NCBI RefSeq assembly: GCF_000236905.1
Contig: NC_016528.1
Location: 196,001-260,000, forward strand
DNA: 64,000 nucleotides
Source of the DNA: Tetrapisispora phaffii CBS 4417
Taxonomy: Eukaryota; Ascomycota; Saccharomycetes; Saccharomycetales; Saccharomycetaceae
Direction of reading: 5' to 3'
Under the pieces are notes generated by a model that was not told the origin of the DNA, did not search any database, and saw only the letters and a list, made by a program, of their open reading frames with translations. Shown here one piece after another: positions 21,361 to 32,191 of this stretch. Every line of letters starts with the position of its first letter. Within the stretch, counting starts at the first letter, position 1. The position numbers and the translations under genes are program-made.

Positions 21361-22380
21361 ATGAGTTTTAGAAAGAGAAATAAATTAAATTTGAACAAAT
21401 CACTAGGTTCAGAAACAAAATCTATCAAACGTATTAAGACATTTGTTGATTATGAAGATGAAGAGGAAGTTGACAGCAGGATTTTGACAAGAGATAATAT
21501 TAAATTTAATAAGACTAAACTACCAAGCATTCATAATCAAAAGAATAGTATACCTTTACTTACTTCAAGTGATAATGAAGAGTATATTATAGAAAATAAT
21601 GAAGAGTCAAATCTAAAATACAATCAATTATATAATAGAAAAAATCGTTTAAACGAGATACCCAATGAAAATGTTGCGAATGCAAATGACAACTCAAATG
21701 AGAAGACCAATGCCATTATTATCAATATTGAAGAAATGGAACAAAATGGCCTTATTGAACCAGATAATGATGATAGGGGTCCTAAAATGAAACCTTCAGT
21801 AAAGAAAATGGATAAATACAATTCTAAATCAAAACTTAATGTAATGAAGGAAGAAAAACTTTATGCTAAATTACTTGATGATGATGATAAAATAGAAATA
21901 ATGGAAATCATCGACAAGCAGGGAGGTTTGGATAAAGATAATGATAAAGACGCTTCAGGATTCGATTTTAATATGACAGAATTTGAAGATGATAGACTGG
22001 CAGTGACAGATAGAGAAAGACAAATATATAAAATGAAAAGAAAGAAATTGATCGAAGAAGCTTTAGAGGTAAATCACTTGGAAGACAATACTCGTCCCAA
22101 TTCAAATGAGTGGGAAGATCAACAGTTAACTAAAGTATTCAATAATGAACATTTAGTTGCTGAGAAAAAGGACTCTCGAATAAAAGCATTGCAATCACAG
22201 TTACCACATCCCATCATATTGGAAGATCCAACAAATATAATTGAATATATTCGAAGCATACAAATAGATTTAGAAAAGAAGAAACAAATGCTCAAAATCC
22301 AACAAATTTCATTATCTAACGAAGTTATAACTCTAAATGAAAAAATTGATTCTATAACCAAAGGACTAAACGATCTTTAA
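21361..22380 (+). CDS. NTR2: spliceosome disassembly factor Ntr2
   Basis: This 339-residue hydrophilic, charged protein matches Ntr2. With Ntr1/Spp382, Ntr2 brings the DEAH helicase Prp43 to post-catalytic or stalled spliceosomes to release the lariat intron. The recognisable central block is YAKLLDDDDKIEIMEIIDKQ with GGLDKDN, then DRLAVTDRERQIYKMKRKKL and NEWEDQQL. The C-terminus is a predicted coiled coil (DLEKKKQMLKIQQISLSNEV). The N-terminal 150 residues are acidic and Asn-rich and conserved mainly in the basic start MSFRKRNK. Length compares with 322 in S. cerevisiae. Its position between GWT1 and TRL1 interleaves an XI-block gene (YKR022C) among X-block genes. It is convergent with TRL1, 129 bases apart. 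Confidence 0.88.
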   Translation: MSFRKRNKLNLNKSLGSETKSIKRIKTFVDYEDEEEVDSRILTRDNIKFNKTKLPSIHNQKNSIPLLTSSDNEEYIIENNEESNLKYNQLYNRKNRLNEIPNENVANANDNSNEKTNAIIINIEEMEQNGLIEPDNDDRGPKMKPSVKKMDKYNSKSKLNVMKEEKLYAKLLDDDDKIEIMEIIDKQGGLDKDNDKDASGFDFNMTEFEDDRLAVTDRERQIYKMKRKKLIEEALEVNHLEDNTRPNSNEWEDQQLTKVFNNEHLVAEKKDSRIKALQSQLPHPIILEDPTNIIEYIRSIQIDLEKKKQMLKIQQISLSNEVITLNEKIDSITKGLNDL

Positions 22381-22509
22381 TTAGTTTCCTATGAGACTTC
22401 AATTTACATCACATCATCCATTTTAGTTAAAGGTACAAGATATTATTTAGCATATACATATTTCTGATGATATATTCACTATTAAATAGATTTATCAATC
22501 TGTAAACAA

Positions 22510-25005
22510 TTAAAGATGAATAGAAATTGCAGCTTGATACATTTTTAATTCAGAAATGTCATATACTCTGATATTTTTACCGATATTGTTAGCTTGTACA
22601 TTTTGGCATAATTCATTTGAATAAAATGGTTTTGTGCCAGGTTCAAGTAAAGCTAACGTAATATGAGGGACTTTATTGGCACATTTTAAACCCTTCAAAA
22701 TTACACCATTGGAATCTTTAAAATCTCCAAGTTCAATGATTGCTGAAAGAATTTTATTATCCCAGCATATTTTTTTTACTGAAAATTCTAAAATATCATC
22801 TGTCTTTATTTGACTAGGTAGCTCTTCTGACTTAATCCTCAATAATTTTAAGTTCTTTTTAATCAAAGGAATGTAACGATTGTTATACTCTTGCCAAATT
22901 TGTTGCAATTCAGGTCCACCTCTTTTACAAGAAGCGACGTGAGCTAGAGTAACATGTAACTCAGACTGAAATGATCTATTTTTTAACATATCTTCTATTA
23001 CTAACTTCTCTGATTTTGTAAAAGCAGGTACATTAACGAAGTCTTTGAATATATCAAATATAATAGCATCATCAAGTAAATGAGCAGAAAAGAAAACGGG
23101 GGAAATTTTGGTCTTATTATCATTTATTGAATTCAATTCACTTTTATTTATCTGTATTTTCTGTTTTGGTGTATTACCAAAAGTTTTCGTTATAACAGGT
23201 TTATAGGTTAATGCTTTTTGGAATGCTTCCCTAATTTCATTTGAAGAAGGTAAATCTGGAACTAAAATTGGATACTTTTGGTGTAGTTTGGTTAAAATAA
23301 CATTTGTATTTTCTAATGAAGAATCATAATCTTTAACGTGAACATGGATTATAAAATCGAATAGATTGTCTGGAGATCTGCCTTCTTGAACTTCTTGAAA
23401 TCTCTTGATGAACCCATCCATAATACCAAGTACTTTTTTCTCGCCATAAACAGTAGCCTTAATACTTTGGTGGTTATCTCCTCTTCTTTTTACTCTATCT
23501 ATTGTCAATTGTCTTATCAAATCTAAATTGTCATAGGTAACAAATGAAACAGCAATAATCTTAACATTAACATCGTAAGCCAAATAGTCTTCTTTAAATT
23601 CTTCAATCCAATTTAAAATTTCTCTTCTCTCCCTGTATTGATGATTGTTTCTATCTATAATTACACACTTGATATTATCGTTACTTAATAATTCAAGTGA
23701 ACGTTTAACCAATTGTGATCTGTCTTTTGAAGTTATATCATCATTCTCAACATGGGCCCACCTGCCTGGAAAGATATTTGTTAGTGTCCTTGCAGTAGTA
23801 GACTTGCCACAGCCTATAACTGCAATTGGTATAATAATAAATTTGGTAAATTCATCGACTTTTGAAAAATCTAAAGAATTTCTTAATTCAAGTTCCTTAA
23901 TCTTTTCATGGTCTAAAATTTCAATACCTGTCATACCATATGATTTTAAAAATTTGTTTCTTAAGTCAATGATATGCTGTCCTTTTAAATAATTTTCACA
24001 TAGAACTGGATCATTATCTAAAATCGGCACAACAAAATCCATGTATTTATTTGTTATAAATCTATGTTTTCGAAAATTGAATACTCTTGTATGTGATTGA
24101 ATATAATCCTTAGTAGCCTCTCTCCATTGTCTATACATAAGATATGGTTCCTCAAACTTGTATTTAAAGAAAAATGCATTGCCACTATTTGAATCTTTAG
24201 TTCTAATAACAAAACCTTCGATCTCTTCATTTTTATACGATCCGGTTTTAGCACAATCTTCTAAGAATAATCTTAAACTATGTATATCTAATATTGTAAC
24301 ATAATCAATTAACTTAAAACCATATTTCAATGCGAATTCAGTAACATCTGTCATTGGTAATGTCTTAAAATTAACAGTATTTAAATTTAGACCATGTAAA
24401 TATAGACCAGCTTTGGCCCCAGAATATTCAAGGATATGTTCTTCAAAGGAATCATCACAATATTCTGCGACAGCGGTTAAATTTCTTTTGTAAAGTTCTT
24501 TAGCAAATGAAGATATGTCAATATTTAACTTTTCCAATTGTGATTTTAAGAACAGTTCACCAGCTTCGGCATGGTTTCTATCAGAATCATCTCTTGGACC
24601 TGTGGAATGTTTAGAGCAAGTTATTAATGTCCCATCTTCTAAACCTGAAAAAAATATTATACAACCATTTGCTTTTACAGATACTTCATATGGGCCCTTT
24701 GTAGTACAGCCCAATGCATCCCATTTAGTGAAAGGAACTTCGTCCACACTGAAAAACTTATCATACCCTCTTGCAACAATGGTTGGATTGGTCGAATCCT
24801 CTGAAATAAATAAACCTCTTGCATTGCATGGTAATTTTATATTATTCTTACCATAATCCCATTCATTAAATTTCCAACTGACTACTTTTTTGTCACTATT
24901 GAATAACTCACAAACTCGTTTAAAAGATTTCCCTTTATGCGGTAATTCAGATGACTTCTCCAATTGTTTTACCAAATCCATAACAGCACTACGTTCTTCA
25001 ACCAT
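22510..25005 (-). CDS. TRL1: tRNA ligase (tripartite: ligase, kinase, cyclic phosphodiesterase)
   Basis: This 831-residue fungal tRNA ligase joins exon halves after tRNA intron removal and, in the unfolded-protein response, HAC1 mRNA exons. The ligase domain carries the adenylated lysine K111 in the motif KANGCI and downstream nucleotidyltransferase motifs (EGFVIRTKD, FFFKYKFEEPYL). The central polynucleotide kinase domain has the P-loop IGCGKSTTAR with K401. The C-terminal 2H phosphodiesterase domain has both HxTx motifs, HVTLAH at H684 and HITLAL at H781. All three active sites look intact. Length matches S. cerevisiae Trl1 (827). It is divergent with EXO70, with a Reb1-type site midway in the shared 621-base promoter. 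Confidence 0.97.
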   Translation of the reverse strand: MVEERSAVMDLVKQLEKSSELPHKGKSFKRVCELFNSDKKVVSWKFNEWDYGKNNIKLPCNARGLFISEDSTNPTIVARGYDKFFSVDEVPFTKWDALGCTTKGPYEVSVKANGCIIFFSGLEDGTLITCSKHSTGPRDDSDRNHAEAGELFLKSQLEKLNIDISSFAKELYKRNLTAVAEYCDDSFEEHILEYSGAKAGLYLHGLNLNTVNFKTLPMTDVTEFALKYGFKLIDYVTILDIHSLRLFLEDCAKTGSYKNEEIEGFVIRTKDSNSGNAFFFKYKFEEPYLMYRQWREATKDYIQSHTRVFNFRKHRFITNKYMDFVVPILDNDPVLCENYLKGQHIIDLRNKFLKSYGMTGIEILDHEKIKELELRNSLDFSKVDEFTKFIIIPIAVIGCGKSTTARTLTNIFPGRWAHVENDDITSKDRSQLVKRSLELLSNDNIKCVIIDRNNHQYRERREILNWIEEFKEDYLAYDVNVKIIAVSFVTYDNLDLIRQLTIDRVKRRGDNHQSIKATVYGEKKVLGIMDGFIKRFQEVQEGRSPDNLFDFIIHVHVKDYDSSLENTNVILTKLHQKYPILVPDLPSSNEIREAFQKALTYKPVITKTFGNTPKQKIQINKSELNSINDNKTKISPVFFSAHLLDDAIIFDIFKDFVNVPAFTKSEKLVIEDMLKNRSFQSELHVTLAHVASCKRGGPELQQIWQEYNNRYIPLIKKNLKLLRIKSEELPSQIKTDDILEFSVKKICWDNKILSAIIELGDFKDSNGVILKGLKCANKVPHITLALLEPGTKPFYSNELCQNVQANNIGKNIRVYDISELKMYQAAISIHL

Positions 25006-25626
25006 AATTTTTTACAACTAACTAATAATGTTTGATATATTATAGTTTACTCTCAAAAATAATATCTTTTGTTTCTAATAAAAAGCACCGAACTAGTTAA
25101 ACTTACGACTAATTGAATACACTACCACATTTAGTAATTAGTTACTTATAGGCTTAAATGGAAAGGTGATGAGTGCTGATATTTAATTTATTTCAGACGT
25201 ATGACAGTAACTTCGATCAACTTAACCTATTCAAAAATTGTTTATTGTCCATGCCAATGGTTACTGATCTCTCTGCTCATCGAATTTTCAATTCTGATGT
25301 TACTACATCTTGAAATTTGCAATGTGTTACCCGCTTGTTAATAAACGAAATGAAATTCTATTCCGAACTAGATCACATCTAAGATAATATTTAAGGATAA
25401 TACACTAAATTACGTAAATAATTGAAAGTTAATTAATATTAAGTCATTCCCAAGTAATCATATAACATCATAGACGTCACGATTACTCCTTCGATAATTG
25501 ATGAAAACAGTTAATTTTCTTTGAAACAATCCCTTACGTTTTAACAAATTTTTGATACTGTACAGTGAAACTCAATATAGATTGAATTTGATTGTTTAAT
25601 TTGAAACATAATCAAACTGTTCCATA
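25006..25626. other. divergent promoter region TRL1 / EXO70
   Basis: This 621-base AT-rich intergenic region lies between two head-to-head genes. A Reb1-type element lies almost exactly in the middle. An ACGTCA word (about 25476-25481) resembles an ATF/CREB half-site, but support is weak. Confidence 0.5.
25327..25333 (+). promoter_or_regulatory. Reb1-type site TTACCCG
   Basis: With its flanks it reads GTTACCCGCT, fitting the VTTACCCGNH consensus for the general regulatory factor Reb1. It is 294 bases from the EXO70 start and 322 bases from the TRL1 start. This is the usual place for a nucleosome-free-region organiser in a divergent promoter. Confidence 0.55.
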
Positions 25627-27501
25627 ATGAGTTATAATAACATTGATATTGATGAAGCAGATGTGCTCGTCTATTTCCAGAATCTGGAAAAGGTTAACAG
25701 ACTTACTTCGGATATAAATAAGTCTTTGCGTAACATTGCATTCACTTCCAATGAATCTAGTAAATTGTTCACGCCTATTGTTACAAGAAATAATCTACTT
25801 TCCGTAATGCAAAAGAATATAGAGAGTACTTTAAATGCAGTGTCTTCTGTTAAAGAATTAGCTACTGAAGCTTCAAGATATGAAGTCATTTTAATAAAGA
25901 GTATTCATGAAGTTGGATTGAAACCTTACATCCAGGCTATATATAAATTGGATGATATGCTGGAGTATATCAAATCTAATAATGAAGCAAATGAACAAAA
26001 TGCTGAGTTCAAGGGTGTTTTAACACATTTGAAAGAGTTAATTGTGAAGAGTGATGATAAATTGAAGTATTATTTTATTGCAGTTTTAAATTCAATGAAA
26101 CCGTTTGATCCACAAATTAATATGAATAAAAAAATTCCTTTCCCTTATTTTGCTGATGAATTTATTAATGAACTTTCGACAATTTTAGATTATTTTGAAA
26201 ATATGTCAACAAATTCAAATATTCATGAACTATTTATTAAGGAAAGGACGGGATTGATCTTGAAAAGTATGGCATATTTAGAACCATTCACTAAACAAGT
26301 AACAAAAAGTTCTAATGCTCCATACGAAAAGGGGAGTAGTGGGTTACTAAGTTATACAGATGCCTTACTTGGGTTCATCTCAAATGAACAATCGTTAATC
26401 GACGATTTGTACGGACAAAAAAATGACTATAAATCTTTTGTAATAGGAGATATCATAAGGCCGTTGTTAGATGCCTATGTACGTATATTTAACAATAATA
26501 TGGAACTAGTTAAAAGTAACTTAGAAAATGCAGGCTTATTCAGTTTTGAAATGATTGATAGTATAAATGAAGTTGAAAGAGCGTTGAGAAGTAATGTGTT
26601 ACACGATTATGAACCTTTAGGAGAATGTTTAAAGAAAATTAGTAAAATTACACAATCATTATTCAAGAATGTTGTAGTTAGAATAGAAACTAAAGCTGAT
26701 CAAATGTCCATCATACCTGCTGATAATGGTGTAACTGAGGTAACTGTCGACACTATGTCTAGATTAAGAAGATTTAGTGAATATAAATCAGGTTGTTTGA
26801 GTGCCATCTCGCATATTGATAGACAATCTTGGTTACCAAGCGATTTCTCTGCAAAAGAATCTACATACAGCAATAAAGTGGATTTAAGCAAACCATTGGT
26901 ATTACTTTCCTGTTTTCTAAGTGATTGCATTGATCTGCTGTGTGTTAGTTTGGAAAGGAGAGTGCACAAAATTATATCACCATCAGTTGGATCTCAAGTA
27001 AGTAATTCAAACAGTAGCAAAACCACTCAAAAACCAAGAATCGGTTTTTTTATTATTATGAACTTAAGTTTAGTGGAGCAGATTATTGAAAAATCTGAGT
27101 TAAGCAGCATGCTGGGAACAGAGGGTTCTGCGAGGTTGGAAAAATTGAAAAAGCGTTATATTAACTACTTAGTTTCCGACTGGAAAGACTTAGCTGCAAA
27201 TTTATTGGATCAAGTGTTTGTAGATAATACAGGTAAGGTTGCCTCAAAAGACAAAGATCAACTAAAAGAAAAATTTAGAAAATTTAACGAGGGGTTTGAA
27301 GAATTAGTAACAAAGTACAAACACTATTCCTTATCAGATCCATCTTTAAAAAATCTCTTAAGATCTGAAATTACATCGTTGGTGTTACCAATGTATGAAC
27401 GTTTTTATGGTAGGTATAATGAATCTTTTAAGAACCCAAGAAAACATATAAAATATACACCTTCTGAATTAACTGCCATTTTAAATCAATTAGGAAAATA
27501 A
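25627..27501 (+). CDS. EXO70: exocyst subunit Exo70
   Basis: This 624-residue subunit of the exocyst, the octameric tether for secretory vesicles, binds PI(4,5)P2 and Rho GTPases at the bud membrane. It is helical throughout. The N-terminal about 70 residues form the coiled-coil CorEx part (ADVLVYFQNLEKVNRLTSDI). Helical bundles follow, ending with FFIIMNLSLVEQIIEKSEL, LEKLKKRYINYLVSDWKDLA and the C-terminal basic stretch RYNESFKNPRKHIKYTPSEL, which corresponds to the membrane-binding patch of Exo70. Length is essentially that of S. cerevisiae (623). It is convergent with the ALY gene, 218 bases apart. Confidence 0.95.
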   Translation: MSYNNIDIDEADVLVYFQNLEKVNRLTSDINKSLRNIAFTSNESSKLFTPIVTRNNLLSVMQKNIESTLNAVSSVKELATEASRYEVILIKSIHEVGLKPYIQAIYKLDDMLEYIKSNNEANEQNAEFKGVLTHLKELIVKSDDKLKYYFIAVLNSMKPFDPQINMNKKIPFPYFADEFINELSTILDYFENMSTNSNIHELFIKERTGLILKSMAYLEPFTKQVTKSSNAPYEKGSSGLLSYTDALLGFISNEQSLIDDLYGQKNDYKSFVIGDIIRPLLDAYVRIFNNNMELVKSNLENAGLFSFEMIDSINEVERALRSNVLHDYEPLGECLKKISKITQSLFKNVVVRIETKADQMSIIPADNGVTEVTVDTMSRLRRFSEYKSGCLSAISHIDRQSWLPSDFSAKESTYSNKVDLSKPLVLLSCFLSDCIDLLCVSLERRVHKIISPSVGSQVSNSNSSKTTQKPRIGFFIIMNLSLVEQIIEKSELSSMLGTEGSARLEKLKKRYINYLVSDWKDLAANLLDQVFVDNTGKVASKDKDQLKEKFRKFNEGFEELVTKYKHYSLSDPSLKNLLRSEITSLVLPMYERFYGRYNESFKNPRKHIKYTPSELTAILNQLGK

Positions 27502-27719
27502 GGAGACGAATATATCTCACTTTTTGGTCATGATAGAAATAAGCAAAGGTTGGTCTATTTATATTATTAGAATATTTAAAATTATTTAGATAGATGTAAT
27601 ATGATTATACGAATATAACAAAGAAAATTGTGATACATAATATGAAACATTTCCAATTTACCTTGTTTCACAGTACCAGTGATGAATTGAAGACCTATTT
27701 TGAAGGATAATAGTAGCAA

Positions 27720-30700
27720 TCAAGATAACGGAGTTTCATCCTTATTTGAATCATGAATTGTACTTTTAAAGTCATCTAAAACATGGTTTGCATTAGCAAC
27801 CTGCAAAGAATAGTCATGAGGTACACCTCTAGATTTTTCTTGTTCTCCAAAAATAGGGTTGGGGACCATATGAGAATTATGGTTTTGTATAAAAAAATCG
27901 AGAGTATTAATTGGTTGAGTTCTTATCAGTTCCTCAGACAAATCTGCTGAAGCAAAGAATGATTCATCACCGACCATATCAGCCGTAGAGTCGTTGCCAT
28001 TTAATAATGGTAGCCTTGATGCACCTTCTATATTAGAATCATCTACCGACTCATTTATCACGGATGAAGTCTTTGAAATTTCCTCATCAGATAAATCATC
28101 TACTTCAGTTTCATCAGTTTCATTATCTGATGCAAAGATATTATTTAGATCGTTAAAAGAAGAGTTAGCATGTCTAATAGTAGAAGGAAGATTATCTTGC
28201 AAACCATTCTGCTTAGTTCTCCATAACTTAGGATTTAAAGACAAACTATTTTGGTTTAACTTTAATGCACTTGTAGAGCTGCGAGAAGTAAAAGTCGAAG
28301 TTATGTCACCATCTGCATCATCTTCATCGATATCTTTGAATACTTTATTACTCTTATGAACACCTAATAAACTGCCACTTCTTGACAAAGGTTTTTGATC
28401 CAATCTCAATGTAGAAATTCTATTATTGGCTGTAAGAAGGTTACCATTATTTGAACCATTTGCAAACCATCCTTCTGAGCCATGAATATTTGCTGTATCG
28501 ACTTTACTGTACGAGGGCGGGTTTAGTGGTAAGCCATTATTATCAAATTTTGAGGAGTTGAGAGACATTGCGTCAAAGTCAAAAGTTGGAGGTTCAATAT
28601 CATCATCCGAAAGAGCAGAAGATTGGAGGATTGGTGAGTTGATTGGAGATAATGGGACAGCTTGTGCAAATGTTAATTCTCTACTTAATGAATCTGGTTG
28701 GTATATGTTAGATTTTAGTTTTGGAGTGTTGAATACTTCATTTGGAATCACTGAGATGCTATCATGGGCTGATGATAATGCAGAAGCTACACTTTCATGA
28801 TTTGTTTTATGCAATTCTGTCTGAACATCTGGTGATAACATTGGAGATAATAAGATTTCCTTCGGAAAGAAAATATTGGATTCATGGACAGAAGGCGGGT
28901 CTACTACATTTGGATTTGAAAAACCTTTATTATTCTGTCCATCGGTCGTACCATTTTCACTTGCAAACATATCTAACGAAGAATCTTCAAGATGCATATT
29001 CAAGGGATGTGGATCATAGCATGGCAAAAGTGTGTTTGCATGAGCACATAATCTGTTTAAAACATGGATAGGAGAATCGATTACTATTTCATAATGTTTT
29101 CTTTTCCCATCAGTGATTTTTGATAATCTTAAACTTAGTTTGATCCAATGTGACGCTTTTATCTTATCACATGCTGTATCAGGATGTAACTTTTGCTTAT
29201 TTGAGAAGACGCTTGGTATAAAAACTTCAAATGAGTAATCCTTATTCATTACATCACCTGTCTTTTCATCAATTAGTAAGTTTCCCAAGTATTTTGCTTT
29301 TGTTGACTTTTCACCGGGTTGAAGTGGCTTCAGTATTGGCCCATTATGTTCCGCTAACAAATATTTCTTAACTGGCTCAACCCTATGGACTTTTTTGCCT
29401 TTACAATAGTATTCCATTGTTTCGGTCAAATATATTCTAATTCTGTGTAAAGTGACTTTATCCAATGGAGAAAAGCTGAATGAAATGGGAAGAAACGCAT
29501 CCAATATAACATCTTTTGATGCTATCATGATATCGTAATGAAGATGATTCTCCCAATTCTTTGAGATTGCAATTGGTTCTGTCTCCTCAATGGAGGTATC
29601 GGAAGGTGTTCTTAATATATTCACTGGTAACTTGGCAATTACATTTGACTTGAATGCACCATGTCTTTCGATGGTAGCTGTTAAAGTATATTCAACAAGA
29701 CCAAAATCAGCTTTTATAGACTCTGGGTATGAACAAGGGATAGCTTGTTCGAATGTATAGATGTAATCACCTGGTTGGAAGGTGAAACTATCATTGTTAG
29801 TGATTGTACTTGATGTATTATTGGTGTTTATATTTGAGCTTGAGAAACTTTTGTTCATGGCAGAGGAATTTACAGCATTTGCGTTTGCACTAGGACTAGC
29901 ATCAGAAAGAGTTGAAAATGTATTTGTCAATAGATCTGAGAATATTGATGATCTGTTGTTCTTGGTATTTATGTTGGAATTAGAATTATTTGCGCCACTT
30001 GAGTTCAACTCAGTGGTGGCACTTACTGTTGATGAGTCCCTTTTGAAAAAACCAAAAGGTGACATGCTTTTATGTATTTTATTATTTGAATCTGATCTTG
30101 TTGGTGGAGTGGAGTGCGTGGTTGAAAAACTCCCCTCAGACTTCAAAGTCCTCTGTTTTGCATTGTTTACGGAAAGTAACGAAGGGTTATGGGATAGTTC
30201 ACCGACATTAACATCTGTCGGTAAGCTCCTAAACACTGAAGCACCACTCTCTTGTATAATTGGATCTTCGAGTTCATCCAAGGAATTATCCATATCTTGC
30301 AGTGCTATTATAGAGTTTCGTGGTGATCTTGGATTCAAGTTAATATGTTCATGTGGCCTGTTATTATTTGAGGATGAATGTGCATGGTAAAAAGGCCATG
30401 TATGATTCACTATATCGTTGATCTCCACAAATTCTTGTCTCTTGGGAGGGATCCCTTCCGGCCAGTCTGTCCTAGCGTAACCTTTAAAATTCAAAGTAAT
30501 GGATTTCAACTTCGAAGGTTTTAACACCCTTACAATCAAAGACCCCCTCAGCAGGGAAGGAGGTCTCTGTTGAATCTCTTGAGAACTGAACCCTTGTATA
30601 AAGACAGCTGGTTCAGCTAACTGTATGAAAACATGTACATTTACAGTTTGTATCAATGGTATTTCTTCTGTAGAAACATCGACGTCCTTCTCGACTGGAA

Positions 30701-30734
30701 AAACAGGGGACAAAATCGAGTTTGGTTGTAGCAT
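27720..30734 (-). CDS. ALY2/ALY1: alpha-arrestin (ART family), Rsp5 adaptor
   Basis: This 1004-residue arrestin-related trafficking adaptor is of the Aly1/Aly2 type, which recruits the ubiquitin ligase Rsp5 to nutrient permeases for endocytosis or recycling. The arrestin N-domain starts near residue 30 (VHVFIQLAEPAVFIQGFSSQ, then LLRGSLIVRVLKPSKLKSIT and NFKGYARTDWPEG). It is interrupted by a Ser/Asn-rich insert at about residues 130-320. The arrestin C-domain follows at about 400-560 (FSPLDKVTLHRIRIYLTETM). The disordered tail contains a PPSY motif at residues 739-742, a PPxY ligand for Rsp5 WW domains. S. cerevisiae Aly2 is 1046 residues and Aly1 915. Orientation and place fit both paralogues, so I leave the name open. 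Confidence 0.9.
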   Translation of the reverse strand: MLQPNSILSPVFPVEKDVDVSTEEIPLIQTVNVHVFIQLAEPAVFIQGFSSQEIQQRPPSLLRGSLIVRVLKPSKLKSITLNFKGYARTDWPEGIPPKRQEFVEINDIVNHTWPFYHAHSSSNNNRPHEHINLNPRSPRNSIIALQDMDNSLDELEDPIIQESGASVFRSLPTDVNVGELSHNPSLLSVNNAKQRTLKSEGSFSTTHSTPPTRSDSNNKIHKSMSPFGFFKRDSSTVSATTELNSSGANNSNSNINTKNNRSSIFSDLLTNTFSTLSDASPSANANAVNSSAMNKSFSSSNINTNNTSSTITNNDSFTFQPGDYIYTFEQAIPCSYPESIKADFGLVEYTLTATIERHGAFKSNVIAKLPVNILRTPSDTSIEETEPIAISKNWENHLHYDIMIASKDVILDAFLPISFSFSPLDKVTLHRIRIYLTETMEYYCKGKKVHRVEPVKKYLLAEHNGPILKPLQPGEKSTKAKYLGNLLIDEKTGDVMNKDYSFEVFIPSVFSNKQKLHPDTACDKIKASHWIKLSLRLSKITDGKRKHYEIVIDSPIHVLNRLCAHANTLLPCYDPHPLNMHLEDSSLDMFASENGTTDGQNNKGFSNPNVVDPPSVHESNIFFPKEILLSPMLSPDVQTELHKTNHESVASALSSAHDSISVIPNEVFNTPKLKSNIYQPDSLSRELTFAQAVPLSPINSPILQSSALSDDDIEPPTFDFDAMSLNSSKFDNNGLPLNPPSYSKVDTANIHGSEGWFANGSNNGNLLTANNRISTLRLDQKPLSRSGSLLGVHKSNKVFKDIDEDDADGDITSTFTSRSSTSALKLNQNSLSLNPKLWRTKQNGLQDNLPSTIRHANSSFNDLNNIFASDNETDETEVDDLSDEEISKTSSVINESVDDSNIEGASRLPLLNGNDSTADMVGDESFFASADLSEELIRTQPINTLDFFIQNHNSHMVPNPIFGEQEKSRGVPHDYSLQVANANHVLDDFKSTIHDSNKDETPLS

Positions 30735-31117
30735 TCAATGAAATGTAATAACTTATATGATGAAGCAAAAAAATTATTGGGAAAGCAAAAAAATTACCAA
30801 CGTTTTACAGTTGACGACACACTCTTATACTGCAAATTAATATTTATAATAAATGATATTTGAGAAGGTACAAAACAGTTTCTAACCCTATAAGGAATTT
30901 TCTATTCTTAAAGCAACCAAATAAGAACAAGTCTGAATCTTCCTTTTGTATTAAAAAGTTTGCCACATATAAAACTGACCCTAACTTGTCAATAACTGGG
31001 GTATAGAACTCTATAGCAATCTAAACATGTTAAAACAACTACTTTATCTTAACTTTTCTTTCTGATGGTGATGGTATGATTAAGTTTCATTGTTACGATT
31101 CTTAGAGAAGAGCTTCC

Positions 31118-31150
31118 TGGTTAGAATTTCGCATTTCGAAATTCTAACCA
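31118..31150. repeat. perfect 14-bp inverted repeat, 5-base loop
   Basis: The arms at 31118-31131 and 31137-31150 are exactly complementary around the loop CATTT. It is the strongest short hairpin I found outside microsatellites in the window. It lies 384 bases upstream of the ALY-like start codon. Confidence 0.85.
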
Positions 31151-31885
31151 TTGAGAATTATTCCAATTTGTCGAAGAAAATACCGCAGCGACTCTCGAAA
31201 CGCCGCTCGATAAAAGTGTCGTTTGTCTGAGAACCTCGAGAGAAGGTAGAATGAGCTGTTATTCCTGCGTGTGTTTTGAGGGTAGTGGAGAGGCTCATAT
31301 GGTATAAAACACCGGTTCCGAACCTTGCTCAAGGCAACCCAAACGTGTTGCTGGACTGGGGGCATCACCGCTACCAATCGGCGCTGGAACGAGTAGTATC
31401 GTAAGATTAGGCTGCTTGCGATGGTGCACTCTCCTTGAAAGCAAAAAATCGCAGTCACAATGACCAAATACCTTCTCATCTCACCCAATTGCCATGAAAT
31501 GAATAACCGGCGTTTCTTGGTGTTCGTTTGCAGCTGGACCTTGATACGTTATGCGCGGGTTTCGTAACAGAAAACTCTGTTGCGTCGTTTAAGTTACAAA
31601 GTTGTTTCAGGGAAGATCATATATCTGGCACGTCCAAAAAGCATTGAGATTCGATACTAATTATAGAAGCAAACAAGAAATTTCATATCTTTATGATACA
31701 ATTGAACACAATATATGATTGCTATATCCCATTCTATCTTACAGGGTCTACCTGTCTGACGATGGGCCCTCCACATCGATTCGAAAAAACTTATTTCCTA
31801 ATGAATAAAATATCTACCTTTCTATCAAGCATATAAACTGTGCTCACTTATATACTCTGAAGCTACTCTTCCCTTCACTAGCATT

Positions 31886-31903
31886 TACGTATTAAAATAC
31901 GTA
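31886..31903. repeat. 8-bp inverted repeat
   Basis: The arms TACGTATT (31886-31893) and AATACGTA (31896-31903) are separated by two bases. This could be a dimeric transcription-factor site in the IRS4/TAX4-like promoter, but no factor can be assigned. Confidence 0.6.
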
Positions 31904-32035
31904 TATTTTGTTCACTCTTGCTGTTACCAATGTGTTTACATTTCCTTATTCGTGCGGTGCCTTGCCTAAATTTTTCACCTTCATCAATTACGTTTTAACA
32001 GTTAAAAGCAAAGCCTCTCTGAGTTTGCTAAAGCA

Positions 32036-32044
32036 TATATAAAA
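32036..32044 (+). promoter_or_regulatory. TATA box of the IRS4/TAX4-like gene
   Basis: TATATAAAA fits TATAWAWR. It lies 156 bases before the upstream ORF and 215 bases before the main start codon. Confidence 0.45.
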
Positions 32045-32191
32045 GATACATAGCTATATATATCAGCAGTTGTAGCAACTGTTTATCAGGACGACGATCA
32101 CCCGTTCTGTTTTGTCGATCATACATAAGACAGTCACTCTCTCGAAGAAAATAGAAGTCAACTTTTCAATACAACAGATACTAATAATTCA

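Noticed and set aside
31144..31479. 111-codon ATG frame on the minus strand in the ALY/IRS4 spacer
   Set aside because: There are no recognisable domains, the composition is Arg/Phe/Tyr-rich as expected by chance in a GC-richer patch, and it starts inside the large hairpin region.
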